Shown here: positions 24,086 through 36,031 of the stretch, piece by piece
How positions within the stretch are numbered: position 1 is the first letter of the stretch
Layout: each line of letters opens with the position of its first letter
NCBI RefSeq assembly: GCF_016906535.1
Contig: NC_057385.1
Coordinates: forward strand, 1,984,001 to 2,048,000
DNA from: Rhizoctonia solani
Lineage: Eukaryota; Basidiomycota; Agaricomycetes; Cantharellales; Ceratobasidiaceae
Direction of reading: 5' to 3'
Length of the DNA: 64,000 nt
Notes under the pieces: model-generated
What the model saw: the letters and a program-made list of their open reading frames with translations, nothing else
Told to the model about the DNA's origin: nothing
Databases searched by the model: none
Made by a program: the position numbers and the translations under genes

Positions 24086-27000
24086 TCATGCTTTCATCTT
24101 TTTCTCCCAATCAGCCAGCCACTCCGCAACATCGTCCCGGGAACGATCAAGCCATTTGGTGCTCGCACGGATCGAGTCGAGGGTCTGCAATTACAATTAG
24201 TGGAAATGAATCGACCCGCACATTTTGCATACCTGAGCCAGAGCAAGGTTGTATTTGGAAGTGTCTTTGTCCTTGAAGAACTCCTCCACATCTTTAGCGT
24301 CTTTCTCAGTAGAGAAACTATCAAACGAATACTTGACAAGGTAGTTGAGAGAGAAGTTGCCTTCGAAACGCTTGTAAATCTACCAACGATCATTCAATAC
24401 GGATAGTCATGCAGTGCCAATAGAGTATTAATTTACCTTCTCATAATTCTCCTTGAAATACTTGGCGATACGTCGACGGCTTGCGCGATTTCCAGAGAGG
24501 CCCTACAGATAATAGTATGTATTAGCTTGTACATCAGCTGATCGTGGGACTGAATTACCGCAAAGTAGTACATGATATCCTGATCCTTAACCTGTAGGTG
24601 CGGAGAGCGACGCTTTAGACAGGAATGGAGAATTGCTTCAATGAATCACATACACTTGTATCCATATACTGGAGTGTCTTCTCGACCAGTGAGTTGTCTT
24701 GAGCGTACGTCATTGCCAACCTGTCATAAACTAAGCGAACGAACAAATCTTCATAATGGGAATAAATGCATACATAGCGGCGATCTTAGAGGAAGGTGTA
24801 GGCGGGTTTTCCGCAATCTATATTGGGCCAGCTTAGTTTCGATATTATCATAATACTGGATATGTACCCACTTTTTTAACAGCCTCGTACTCCTCCTCAC
24901 CACCGTAATGTACGGCCGTGCGGTAGATGATACGTTGGAGGTCAGCGGGGATCTTAGAGTCATCGCCGGTAGAATGGAAATGAGCAAATCGTGAGCGAAG
25001 CTCCTTGATAACACTGTTGGAAAGTGTGTCAGCCAATTCTCAGATAACTCCAGATTTGGAGGCTCACGTTTCGTCCTGGGCAGTGGCACTCTGAGTGATC
25101 CTTTATTCATGTAGTTGCTGTTAGCTTCTGCTAGAATAAAACTTAACTGTCAAACTTACGCAAGTGTGCGTAATTGGCGAACGTCTGGGGCATCATTATC
25201 GTCGAAATCATAGCCAAGTTTCTTAACCAAAGGAGTGAAAAGGTACTAAGAAAAAGAAAGAAAGAAAAGATGAGTGAAAGTGGGTTTAGTTTAGGTTTAG
25301 ATGCGACATACTCGACGGAAAGCCTTAAGAGCTTCGAGCTGTTCTGCCGGTTGCTCCCACCAGACCTGTTTGAAAAATTGAAGTGCGTCGTAACTCTAGG
25401 TTATAAAGGTCACTGACCTTCTCGATCGTGTTCAAGTGCGATGCAATTCCTTCCCATACAAGGTCTATAAATAACTAGTCAGTTAATCTTCTTGAAATTC
25501 CAAGCGGTAGCGACGCACGTTCGCTCTCGTCATGCAAACGAGAGATGAGATTCAATCCTCCGCTAGTTTTGCCATATCCTGCACGAGCAAGGACCATAGC
25601 ATCGGAGACGAGGCCAACACGATCTTCAAGACTAAATACGCTCCCCGAACGCGAGGCTTCTTCTCCAAGTTTGGCCAACCTCTCGGGTGTATATGCGCTA
25701 CGGAATACACCAACAGTTCCCGCATTAAGCTTCCAAGGTCTGCTGGTATCGAGCTTGATATCAGTTTCGCGTTCGGAGAGGACGATGCTGTGGTCTACAG
25801 TGGCTTTACCATCGGCTCCGACGGTGAGTAGTGAGAGAGGAATATGCCAGATTGTCTGGTTTTCCGCATCTGTAGCGTCTCCAGTGGACAGGAAGCGGTC
25901 TTGGCGAACGTGGATACCATCGGCGGTTTCCGTTACCGTCAAGAATGGAAAACCGATCTCGAAGACCCAGTTTTTCATAACCTTTCCAACGTCGACACCA
26001 GCAGCTTCTGTAATTCCATCCCATAGGTCCTTGGGGTCGCTGTTGCCGTACAGGCGCTTCTTGAGGTAGATGGACACGCCCTTCAAGAACGTGTCTTCTC
26101 CAACATAGCGCGCGAGCATACGGAGCATCGATGCTGCCTTGGAGTAAGAAAGAGCATCGAAAATCTGGTTGATCTGATTTGCATCGGGGCAATCCACTTC
26201 TATAGGGTGAGAAGATCGCTGTGCATCAAGCTCAAGAGCACGCTCGAGGTGGTGCGTGATAAATTCACTATGCACGCGCCACTCGGGGAATACCTTGTCA
26301 ATAATTATAACCTCCCCAGCGATTGTTGCAAAGCCCTCGTTCAGCCAGAGAGAATTCCACCAATTCATGGTCACAATATCACCGAACCACATATGGGCAC
26401 ACTCGTGGCTCTGGACAGTCGCAACCCGCTTCTTAGCCGCCAAGTCAGATTTCTTCTCGTCGAAGAGGAAGACAGACGTGCGACCAGTGATCAGGCCCCA
26501 ATTTTCCATGGCGCCAGCATCAAAGTCGTTGGCTACAAGAGTATCGAGTTTGGGAAGGGGGTACTCGACATCAAATACCTTCTCGTAGATAGGAAGGACC
26601 TTGGCTTTGACGTCGAGTGCAAACTACACCAAATGATCAGTAATATCGAATTTATGTCCGTGAAAGACGCACCTGAGCCTGGTGAATTATATCCTTGGTA
26701 GCTATATTCCAAAGTTAGACCATGCATGCAATTATTTAGAGTAATCATATACCATAGATACGCAATGGGCGGGTCTTCCCGCTGATAGGTGAAGTATAAG
26801 AGGATTCGAGGTGCTCGAAATGTCCATTAGCGAATGCTACGAGGTAGGAAGACATCTGCGGAACGAATTAAACTGGAGGTTGTGTGAGCATATAGTCTAC
26901 GAACCGGAGGACTCTTCTCGAAAGTTGTTATCTTCCAGCCCTTTTGATTGACTGTTGTACCCTCGACCTTAGTCTTCATCTTCATTTTGACCAACTTTCC

Positions 27001-27771
27001 GACACCTCCTTTCTCGCTCTCGCTAACTTCGCTCTCAACAAACGGCTTCTCGTTAGTGGCAGGCATATTGGAAAGCGATACTGTATCTTCGCGCGAAATC
27101 ATAGTAACCGAATAGGTAGCTTTGAGTGCGGGTTCATCCCAACATGGGAATGCTCGCCGTGCAGCGGTAGGCTCAAATTGGGTCAAGGTATAATTCCTGC
27201 GGTCGTTCTATTATATTCGAATTTTGTAAAACAAAACTTATCATACCTTGGCTTGCCCTCGTGATGGGCGGACGAATAGTAATATCCTTTAAATAAATCT
27301 GAGATAAAACCTAATAAGAGTAGCTGGACTGCACGTACCCATCATACTTCCTGTTAACTTCCCTTCATATCCAATCCGCAATTTGGCCTTGCTTCCCTTG
27401 GGAAGTGGAGTAGTAAGCTGCACCGATGCGCGCTCAGACTTCTCATCCACCCCTGTAAGCTTGACGCTCTGGGTTTGCTCAGTCTTGAGGGCCTCCGATG
27501 TTACATTAAGGCCATTCTCGTGAAGAATGAGATTAGATGAATTGAAGGTGATGATTGAGGTCTCTTCCACGATATCGAGACTTAACGATTTATGTCAGTG
27601 TGCAAAGTGAAGGCAAGATAACGCAACGCACTCTATGATTACAAATCCCTTGAATGTGAGTGCATCCAGGTCTGTTTGGATTGTAAGATCGTAGTGCGTC
27701 GGGCGTGCATTTGTCGGGAGTCTATACTCTTCACGAGGTTTGGGAGTATCTTGTTGCGCGGGAGCAGACAT
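24086..27771 (-). CDS. M1-family zinc aminopeptidase
   Basis: Multi-exon gene for a protein of about 880-900 residues. It starts [19 protein letters not shown]; the next block [19 protein letters not shown] is the usual M1 beginning. [21 protein letters not shown] is present, then the exopeptidase motif GAMENWGLI, and the zinc site HECAHMWFG (HExxH) with the third ligand in LNEGFA 18 residues on. The catalytic tyrosine block reads [16 protein letters not shown]. The C-terminal ERAP1-like helical domain ends [11 protein letters not shown]. Closest in layout to yeast Ape2/Aap1 and mammalian puromycin-sensitive aminopeptidase. No signal peptide, so probably cytosolic. All introns look regular and no frame break was seen. 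Confidence 0.93.
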
Positions 27772-28125
27772 CGCTATGTTGTGGCTGGATGTAAAGCAAG
27801 GGCGACGGTGGAGCTGGAATCGATCTTGAGCCTTATTTATCAAGAAGTAAGCGATCTCCAGATCAGCTGAGAGATGATTCCAGGGTACCCACCTTGCGCC
27901 GTGGGCGTGTGGACTTGGAATCTGGAACAGAAAATCTTGATGAGTACCCAAGTGTACTCGCAGCGAAAAACTTTGAGCTCGCAATTCCTTGCGCGCGCCC
28001 GAGCCTCAAATTTAAAGGCCGCGCCTGCCTAGCTATGCGCGATACCGGATGGAACATATATGGTTGCACGTGGTCCAAATCACAAATTGATCATCTGAGG
28101 GTTCGATATACAGAAATAGCGTATC
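27772..28125. other. Intergenic: aminopeptidase promoter and FMP25 3' flank
   Basis: Both neighbours are on the minus strand, so this 354-bp gap holds the FMP25 3' end region nearer 28125 and the aminopeptidase promoter nearer 27772. No gene or clear motif seen. Confidence 0.35.
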
Positions 28126-30302
28126 TCATGTAACGCGCCAATATATAGCACTACAGTTCCAGCCGGCTACGGCAGTTTCCTCTACGCTCCCTTTTCCGCA
28201 ACTGCGCCCCTGCATATCTATCAATGCGACCTTTTCGCGATTTTTGAGCATCATTCGTCCAACTACACCTCCAAGCGCAGACACATGGCTCGGGACACAT
28301 AAATTAGCGCGTTTTCCGTTGCCCAGCTGACCATCGGCATTATAACCAAGTACGAGGACATCGTGACCCACCGGATGAGCTCGGTGCGCACTTGGGGCCT
28401 CGCCAAGTGTCCCGGTGTCGAGAGTCAACAAGGCATGAGATGTCTGGGGGGCAGGCGAGACCGAAATCGAGCGCGTCCGAAGCGGTTGCACGGAACGCGT
28501 AGCTTCATTGTCTAATCAGAGAGATTCAATAACGTCATCTAATAAATACAAGATTTGACTTCGCACTTACATTCGGTAATTCCACTGACAGATTTGACTT
28601 TAACCGGGGCTCCCTGTAACTGCAAGAATTGGCCGTTTCCTAGGCCGCCCCACTGACCCATACCACATGCCAATACATCTACGGAAGCAGTGTTATCGGG
28701 AGCAATCACATCTACAACAAAGTACGCTATATCACCGCCTGATGAAGTGAAATATTTGTATTAGACGTGGGTACCAATACGTGGGCGAGCCATTCATGTA
28801 CGCACCTGTCGCTAGACCAGTGCATTTCACGTTACTTCCGGCCGGATAATTGCGAGATAGTATTACTTCTGTAGGGATAGTCACCGCTTCTTTAACTACC
28901 GTAGCGCCCAGCCCGAGTTGTCTAAAGCATGGACCTGTTAGCTTAGTAGACGAAGAAAGTGAAAAATACCTTCATACCCAAACGAATTAGCACCCCAGGT
29001 CAGGACCCGTCCATCTTCGGTTCTCACATAGCTACACCGGTCCCCGGCCGAGGCTTGAGCAATTTTCAGCCCCCTTAACGAGGGAATCTCAAACAGCATA
29101 TCACAAAAGCCAATACCAGGATCCACATATGTTGATGAACCTGTTTGTCCGGTGCGCACAAAGGGGGTGGCGAGTGCATGAGGGTCCTCCAAAATACGAG
29201 GCGTTAGTTCAATAGGGATGCGTGGGGCAATGGATGGATTTTCAGCGGTGCTATCTGGAAGCGTAAATTTACGGAAACCGAGTTGACCATAAGTATTCGC
29301 AGAAAGTGAAATAGGCAGTGAAAATGTTCGTCCTTGAGATGTAAGTGCAATAAGGTGATCGCGTCCCGCTGAGATAGATGTAAACCTGAAAAAGTATTCG
29401 ATTAAGTGATCGCAAGAATGCCTATAGGGGATAACATGCGTACTTTTCGCCGCGGTTCAACTTACTGTCAACCTTCAGTTCAAGATAGTCGACCAGAAAA
29501 TTACCACCCAGCCACCCACCAAGGTTCCACCAGGAACCTTCCGTAGTGTCATTTCTAGTTTGCTTTTCTGAATCCTGGGATAGCACGTATATTTTTCCTG
29601 TCTTTTCTGATAGAGCAAAGACTCTGGCAGCTGATAAAGCAATTTGAGATACATTCTGGGACCAAGGAATGAGCATGAGCTTATCTAGACCGCATATATG
29701 CTATCCCTTACCTTTCCTGACAACGTCCTTTGAGGCCCGCCACTTGAGTTTCCTTCTCCGTAGTAAGCATCGCCCCATTGGTAGACATCTCCCGCGGCAT
29801 CGACACAAGCGGCGTGCTTTTCGTGAAAAGCTAGATCTCGCAAGGCTAAACCGGTCCAGGATATGACATCCTCTGGCGTTCGAATGGTATCTTTACCTGA
29901 ACCAGGTGACAAAATATTATATCTGAATGTACGCGCTTAATATCAAAGAAGCGTGCTGTCCAATGATGCAAGTACTTACTTGTTTGAACCCCATACGTAT
30001 GTATGGAGTTTTCCGTCGTCCTCCAACTTCAGCGGCGCAGTGTTTTTTGACCCAGAAATCGAGGCTGCTATAGAGTTAGGGTCTTCGTTATGTGCTACTT
30101 GTGCCGCGTTGAATGCGTAGATCGTGGCTGTGGCAGCGGCAAGAGCTGCTCCAGTAATAAATGCTCCAGAATTTCGAGTCCCAAAACCTTGTGTCCTCGA
30201 AGTGCGCGTGGTAGTACCAATCCATCTTCTTCCTACACCATTCGTATGAATCGCACCTGCACTCCTGGTACTTCTAGCAACAGATAACCCAGACCTGATC
30301 AT
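28126..30302 (-). CDS. FMP25: Mitochondrial RCC1-repeat protein FMP25
   Basis: The chosen start MIRSGLSVARSTRSAGAIH gives an Arg/Ser-rich mitochondrial presequence; an in-frame ATG 60 nt upstream (30362) is possible. A transmembrane-like stretch SGAFITGAALAAATATIYAF follows. Then come RCC1-type repeats with the WG core: TYVWGSNKYN, VYQWGDAYYGEG, VLTWGANSFGYEG, ACGMGQWGGLGNG and VLGYNADGQLGNG, the last in a C-terminal domain ending WNCSAIYWRVT. Fungal Fmp25 is an inner-membrane RCC1 protein reported to be needed for complex III assembly. About eight introns. It diverges from the complex I subunit gene across 178 bp. Confidence 0.85.
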
Positions 30303-30480
30303 CGTAGACGAGATGAAAGCAATGGCGTCAAGCACCAGAGACGCAGATCGGCGACCAACCAAATTGTGGGAAATTCAGGGTCCTTAGTAGTGTTACCAAA
30401 CAGCAAATGACTGATTAGCAATTGGGTGCATTTCCTGATCGCTGCCGCTTGCGACTGACCTCAATCCGACCTTGTCATCG
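30303..30480. promoter_or_regulatory. Short divergent promoter, FMP25 / complex I 24 kDa
   Basis: Only 178 bp separate two diverging start codons, both for mitochondrial proteins. This suggests one bidirectional promoter. No specific binding site could be named. Confidence 0.45.
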
Positions 30481-31499
30481 ATGGCCTCTGTAGTCCGAAC
30501 AGCGATCAGAAGGGCAAGGCCCGTTCATAATATTAGGCCGTTCTCCAATGCGGCGCCACGGAGGTCAGATGCGCTGTTCGTGGTGCGTAGTTTGTGTGGG
30601 ATTGAGGTGGGATGCGTTTTGACCAGGACGTATAGCATCGAGATACCCCATACAATAACCCCAAGGTACATTTCATGAAGTAGTTCATCTGCGGAAACAG
30701 GTGCTGATCGGATGTGATATGAAGATCCCGTTCAAGTTTACGGACGAGAACCTCAAAGTTGCGGAGGAGACTATCGCCAAGTACCCACCTCAATACAAAA
30801 AGGCCGCAGTTATCCCGTTACTTGATCTCGCACAGCGTCAGAACAAGGGATGGACAAGCATCAGCGCGATGAATTATGTTGCTGAGTTGTTGGAGATGCC
30901 TCCTATGAGGGTGTATGAGGTTGCTACTTTCTACACAATGTTCAATCGGTACGTCTCTTGATTACCTTTATAATGAATCAATTACTTAACAATAGAAATC
31001 ACCAGCGAGCCGATTGGAACAAACTTTATTCAAGTCTGCACGACAACTCCTTGCATGCTTCGTGGTTCCACAGAAATCCTCGAAACTGTTAAATCTCACC
31101 TCGGCGGTATCAAGGTCGGGGACACAACCAAAGACGGTAAATTCACGCTGGCAGAAGTTGAATGCCTGGGTGCATGCAGCAATGCCCCAATGTTGGCGAT
31201 GAACGATGATTTCTATGTTAGTGACCATTTGCCAGGCTTTATACAATTAATAACACCCCGTTGCACATTGATAGGAGGATCTCACTCCCGAGACTACAAA
31301 AAAGATCTTGGATGCTTTTGCTAAAGGCGAAAAGCCCAAGCCGGGCCCTCAGAGTGGGCGCCAGACGAGCGAAAACTCTGCTGGTCTTACTGCACTCACG
31401 AGCAAGGTATACCAGGCTTATCGAGCGTTTATTCCATCCACTAACATGTCCTGATAGCCCTATGGTCCTGGAGAGCACTGCTCACCCGAATTCGCATAG
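30481..31499 (+). CDS. NDUFV2: NADH:ubiquinone oxidoreductase 24 kDa subunit, mitochondrial
   Basis: Starts [20 protein letters not shown], a mitochondrial presequence. Exon 1 ends ALFV; a 30-nt microexon at 30636-30665 encodes [10 protein letters not shown] and joins to [15 protein letters not shown]. The body matches the thioredoxin-like [2Fe-2S] subunit of complex [35 protein letters not shown] and [13 protein letters not shown]. The cluster ligands lie in [10 protein letters not shown] and [11 protein letters not shown] (CxxxxC then CxxxC). The end reads [15 protein letters not shown], stop 31497-31499. The subunit forms the N1a cluster in the peripheral arm. Confidence 0.94.
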
Positions 31500-31823
31500 A
31501 GGCGGTCCTATGTAGCTATATCATAAATGTTTATTTTTACACTGGCTCATTTGTTTGAGAGAGAATGGTTATCCAAACCCAAACCAACCTATCGACCACG
31601 CATTTACTGTGAACGGGTCAAGGAGGGATCACAGGTCATATCATTGTAACTCGCCAAGTCGTATGGTACACGTAGATAGAATTGGTAAACCAAGAAAAGA
31701 CAGACAATCAAAGGAGAAGTATGGATTTGAGCGAATACGGTGTGTGATAAATATTTGTATGTGAAAGAAACAAAGGCACTAAAATTGATTCAGTATTAAA
31801 ATTGAACTTCATTCGGATACTTA
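31500..31823. other. Intergenic between convergent genes
   Basis: Downstream of the complex I subunit gene (plus) and the uncharacterised gene (minus). A-rich and T-rich tracts are present, consistent with 3' UTRs. No gene recognised. Confidence 0.35.
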
Positions 31824-33417
31824 GTGGTGAATAAGAAGAGAATGCAGGCCAAGCGACTTGACTGCCTTCGCTGGCATACGACGCTTCCTCACGTCCTTGC
31901 GAAGGGCTTTTGCATTCGCAAGCATAACAGAGCGCAGACCGCTGAAGCCCTCCTTGCGCTTTGAAATATAGTCAAGGACGTTGATATGAACATTGGCTTT
32001 GACCATGGCAATAGCTGCCCCATGGGACGTGGGCAACGTGTTGGGTGTGCAGATACGGAATTCAAGTAACAAGGCACGGTTGAGCAAGTAACGATAAGCA
32101 GCAGTCGGGTGTTCCGGAGGGCTAAGCATATGTCTGATCGAAATAGACATCGTTTGAGCTTGTCCGTTCTAAAAAGATATTAATTACTTACTCGTCAAGC
32201 TGTTTGATCGCCTCGTCATACGCTTCTTCATCAGGACTATCACTTCTCTCGGATATATCATTGACAGGCGAGAACAGGGATAGGCGTACACGAGGCGCCT
32301 CATCCTCGGACGAGACGGGTGACCCACCGGCAGTTACAGGGGCGACAAGAGGATTGACAGCAGCTTTCGATCTAGCCTTGGTTTCGACTTAGATTTCTTG
32401 GGTTTGGCAGACGTATTGGCCACTGATTTCTTCTGAGCCGCTTCCTTGGCTGCCTTCTTGGCTGCCTTCTGAGCCTCTTTCTTTGCAAGCTCCTCCTTAC
32501 GCTGCTGCTTTCGGTCCAAGTTAAGCTGACGACGGATAGTATGCTCCAACGGTTTGAACCCGAGCTTGACTCTAGCTATATTCATTGCACTCCACATCTT
32601 CTTTGTGACAAGGAGGCAGTAGGAATTGGAGGGCGTGCTTTGGTGACTGCTGGGTCGGGACCGACGCTGTGGGGGCCACGATAGGCACAGGGACTGGAAC
32701 TGCCGTTGGGGCCGGAGTGAAAGGAGCGTAAGGTATTTCTCCACCATCAGAAGGAGTAGGCGGTGAAAGTGGTGCGGAAGCCAAGATAGTGGCGATAGTG
32801 TTGGTTGTAATGGCTGGTGTATGCATACCAGCTGGAGTGGAACGACGCAAGGTGCCAGCAGCCAGCACTGTGGGGAGGGCCGGCCGGATAGTTGCGATAC
32901 TCTCGTTCCCATGTACCGTACCGAGAGCGGCAATTGGACGATGGGCGGTGGGAGTTTCGAGTCGGTCGTGAGTAATTGTTACGGTGCGAGCCCGTGCGTG
33001 AGTAAGGACACTTCCGTCGGCGTCCGAGTCAGAGTCGTAGAGGCTACCGACAGACGAGTCATCTTCACGGTCCGAGGCATCGGATTCATGACCATGTTCA
33101 AATATAGGGCGGGGAATTGCTGCCGGAGGACGGGGTGTCGCATCCAAGCGAGGTGGCAAGAACGTGGGTGGACGGGGTGTATTTGGTGCAGATTGGGTGA
33201 TGTTCTGAACAAAAATATGTTCGTCGTCACTGGATTCACTCAGGTCGGTGGGAGCAGAGACAAGGCTCCCGGAATCTGAATCTGAAATGACAATACCTGC
33301 CACTGCTTGGGTGACAAGAACAATCTCGAAATCGCTATCGGACTGAGAGCCAGAGCTGAGCTCAAGCTCGGTATCAGAAGCCGAGATGACTCCAAGGTTG
33401 GAGGAGATAGCCGACAT
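31821..33417 (-). CDS. Uncharacterised Ser/acidic/Lys-rich protein, frame-interrupted
   Basis: I do not recognise this gene. Visible order: start MSAISSNLGVISASDTELEL; an acidic Ser/Asp-rich and Pro-rich disordered region to about 32600; an intron-like 34-nt segment; a basic helical stretch (RRQLNLDRKQQRKEELAKK, then KAAKKAAKEAAQKK); an acidic piece (SSEDEAPRVRLSLFSPVND); and a C-terminal basic segment (VMLANAKALRKDVRKRRMPAK) ending HSLLIHH. The frame shifts by one base near 32385, before the acidic piece, and again after a 23-nt GTAAGT..TTTAG segment at about 32168-32190. Both shifts are of the kind produced by a missing base. It may be one gene with sequence errors, or two genes. Diverges from the gene at 33824. 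Confidence 0.45.
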
Positions 33418-33823
33418 CGGGATCGACAGGGAGCACAAGAGAACGTAAAACAGTGAAATATATAAGCAAAATGGAGCCACTCGAGTGTGTTGGTGGCAAA
33501 AGAAAGTTGGGTTGACCGAGGGGCACTCGCAACGTCTTGCGCACAATGAAGGGAGTGTGTGTTATAAGCTGGGTAGGCGCTGGTGAGTGTACTTGCTCGG
33601 GCGATCCCACGAGGCAAGGCTCTTAAATCGAACAGAGAGCTCCCGAGATGGTCTTCGTGGACCAATGCGACGGCCTATTCCTTATTGGGTGGCGAGCTAC
33701 AATTTGTCAGCAAAGGACAAATAGCTGGGCAGAATGGAAATGTGTAAACGTTTCATGCTGTCACAAGGTGTCTCTATGCATGCTGCGGGGAGAGCGCAGC
33801 CAATGCAACCGGATTAATATACA
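33418..33823. promoter_or_regulatory. Divergent promoter region of two uncharacterised genes
   Basis: A 406-bp gap between diverging start codons. Small open frames on the minus strand extend the frame of the neighbouring gene only without an upstream ATG. No motif assigned. Confidence 0.3.
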
Positions 33824-35757
33824 AAATGGCTACCAGCATTATCGTTGATACAAAGCCCAAACTTCCTTATATCGACAGCGTCCTGTTTCCAGGTTTAATT
33901 ATGGGTTCGATCACGATCGCCAAATGAACCCCGCATCCGGAGACGGTATCATCGGAAGCAAATACCTTGTCCCCCAAGCGTCGATGATGACGGTCCAGCC
34001 CACGATGAATGCGGCAATGTCAACACTCAGCAATAGCGTGGGCCGCGACAAGAAACACAAGATAATTCTGAACAAAATACACGATATCCTCAAAGCATTG
34101 GTAAGCTTGTCTTCTCCGCGCGCCACCCGGAACACGTTGACTCTTCACTGTTCGTATGCAGGAAGCGGATGAGTTGTCTGGATCTGAGATAGTGGAGCAC
34201 GGGGCGCGATTGGTGGAGGTCATGCCTGAAAGCATAGCTAGCCTTCACAAGACGTTTCCTCGGCCAACTCTTGCTTTTTGCGCAGCGACTGTTGGCCGGC
34301 TCTTTGAGGCTAAGCTCGAGCCCACGTTAGAGAGGAGCGACGAAGGGAGCGCCAAAGCGTGGGAGGACATCATTTTCCGAGGTTTTATGGAGCCAATTCT
34401 GGTAGGTAGTATGGCGTGTCTCTTCTGAATCTGGATCTGATCCCATTTTCAGAGTATCGTCGATTCGGAGGATCAAGGTTCGGGCCCGATATATTCCCAC
34501 TCGTGTTCTCTAACATTTGAGCAGACGTAAGCGTTGTGGGCGATGTAATGTGTCAAGTAATATGTGGAATCATGCGGTCCTCGTGGACCCAGAGCTTTGG
34601 TGGACGCTTTGCACGTTCCGTGAGTACCCTAGACCGAGACTAGTCGCAGCATCTGATTGTTTGCTATAGCTGGCTCTTACACTTTTATATACATGCTCAT
34701 CTCCAAGTAACAAGGTGATGCTACTGGACCCTTCTATCTTTGGGGTGTACGTGCTTCCCCTCTAGAGACTCGACCCTTGGCTCACAAGTATCTCTTTATC
34801 AGTGAAACGCTCTCAAAGCTCATCATTGATGCAAAAGGTACGCATACATTCGCTTTAATGACTCATTGCAGACCGTTGAACCTATTTCGGTTTAGACTAC
34901 CTCCATTTAGACACTCTTCTCGAACTTTCTTTCACTATGTTCTCGTCAAAGAGCGGCAAACTGACGCGCAAGGCCTATGCTGATAGCCTCTTCGGTAGCA
35001 GATATGCGCTCGAAAGGCTTCCTGATGAAATATCCAACGAACTGGCTAGCATACACTCGGTTACGAATGGAGGTAACTCTGAGAAGGTACTGCATGCGGA
35101 GTTCTCCTGGTAACCCCCTATCACTGAATTTAACTATTGTGCATAGCATGTTCTCGACATTATGCGAACAATGTCAACGGCCGGGATTGAGAGGCATGTA
35201 GCTCGGTACACCGTGCTCCGCTATGAACTTAATTATGCCCTAGGCCTCAACTGTTTATGACGAAAGACTTATCGTACTGTGGCACGCAGTTTACTCAAAC
35301 ACCGCCAAGCAACGTCATCATACTCGATTATGAGAACCTGTGCATAGTATTCTGCGATAAGGTATACCCTGTCTTCCGTGTTTGTGATATGATATTTAAC
35401 CATTATTTTTCGTCTAGAATGGGGACAATGATGTCTTAATCATTACAATTACCACAGTAAAAAACATCGAACTAATCTCTCAGGATGGTCAGTAACAGTT
35501 AAGTTGGGTTGCCACACGTCTGTATTGATCTGCAATACTGTATAGCATCGCGCATAATTGTAGAGCTTGAGGTTACCGAGCCGCCTCTCATATCCTCTAG
35601 CCGAGAGGTGCTGGCGATTCCCGATACTCACATTCCAGGATCGCCACTGAAGACACGGCTTTCTATTGCCTCGCCGGATATATTTGGACTCAAAGCCGCT
35701 CTTGCTGCGCGCGATCTGGTCAGCTGGAATCGATGGAATCAGGTTGATATTATCTAA
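33824..35757 (+). CDS. Uncharacterised multi-exon gene, exon chain partly unresolved
   Basis: Not recognised. The first exons are convincing: MATSIIVDTKPKLPYIDSVL joins across an intron (about 33893-33942) to DGIIGSKYLVPQASMMTVQP, then to EADELSGSEIVEHGARLVEV and GRLFEAKLEPTLERSDEG. Further coding-like pieces follow: KYLFISETLSKLIIDAK near 34800, SGKLTRKAYADSLFGSRYAL near 34960, HVLDIMRTMSTAGIERH near 35150, ASTVYDERLIVLWHAVYSN near 35250, NGDNDVLIITITTVKNIELI near 35420, and a last exon ending ARDLVSWNRWNQVDII. I could not join all of these in one frame, so the middle may include missed exons, base errors or two genes. No transmembrane segment or known domain is clear. Confidence 0.4.
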
Positions 35758-36031
35758 CTGCGAGTCTAGGGTAGTATTTTAAACGACAACAGCACGTTAA
35801 TACGACACTCCTCCTTGGCGAGCACCAAGATATCCAACGCTATTTTCAGCGTCCACCTGAAAAAGAATAGAAATCCAAGCAACGTAAGACAAAGAAAAAA
35901 ACTAGCCATTGGGCGTGAAATCTTTAAGTTAATAATAATTTTACAGGAGCAGGCCGAAGAAATGATTCGGAAATGAAAGTGATTGATCGTGCCATTTTAG
36001 ACAGTTACTTATACTACCCGATTTTGCAGAC

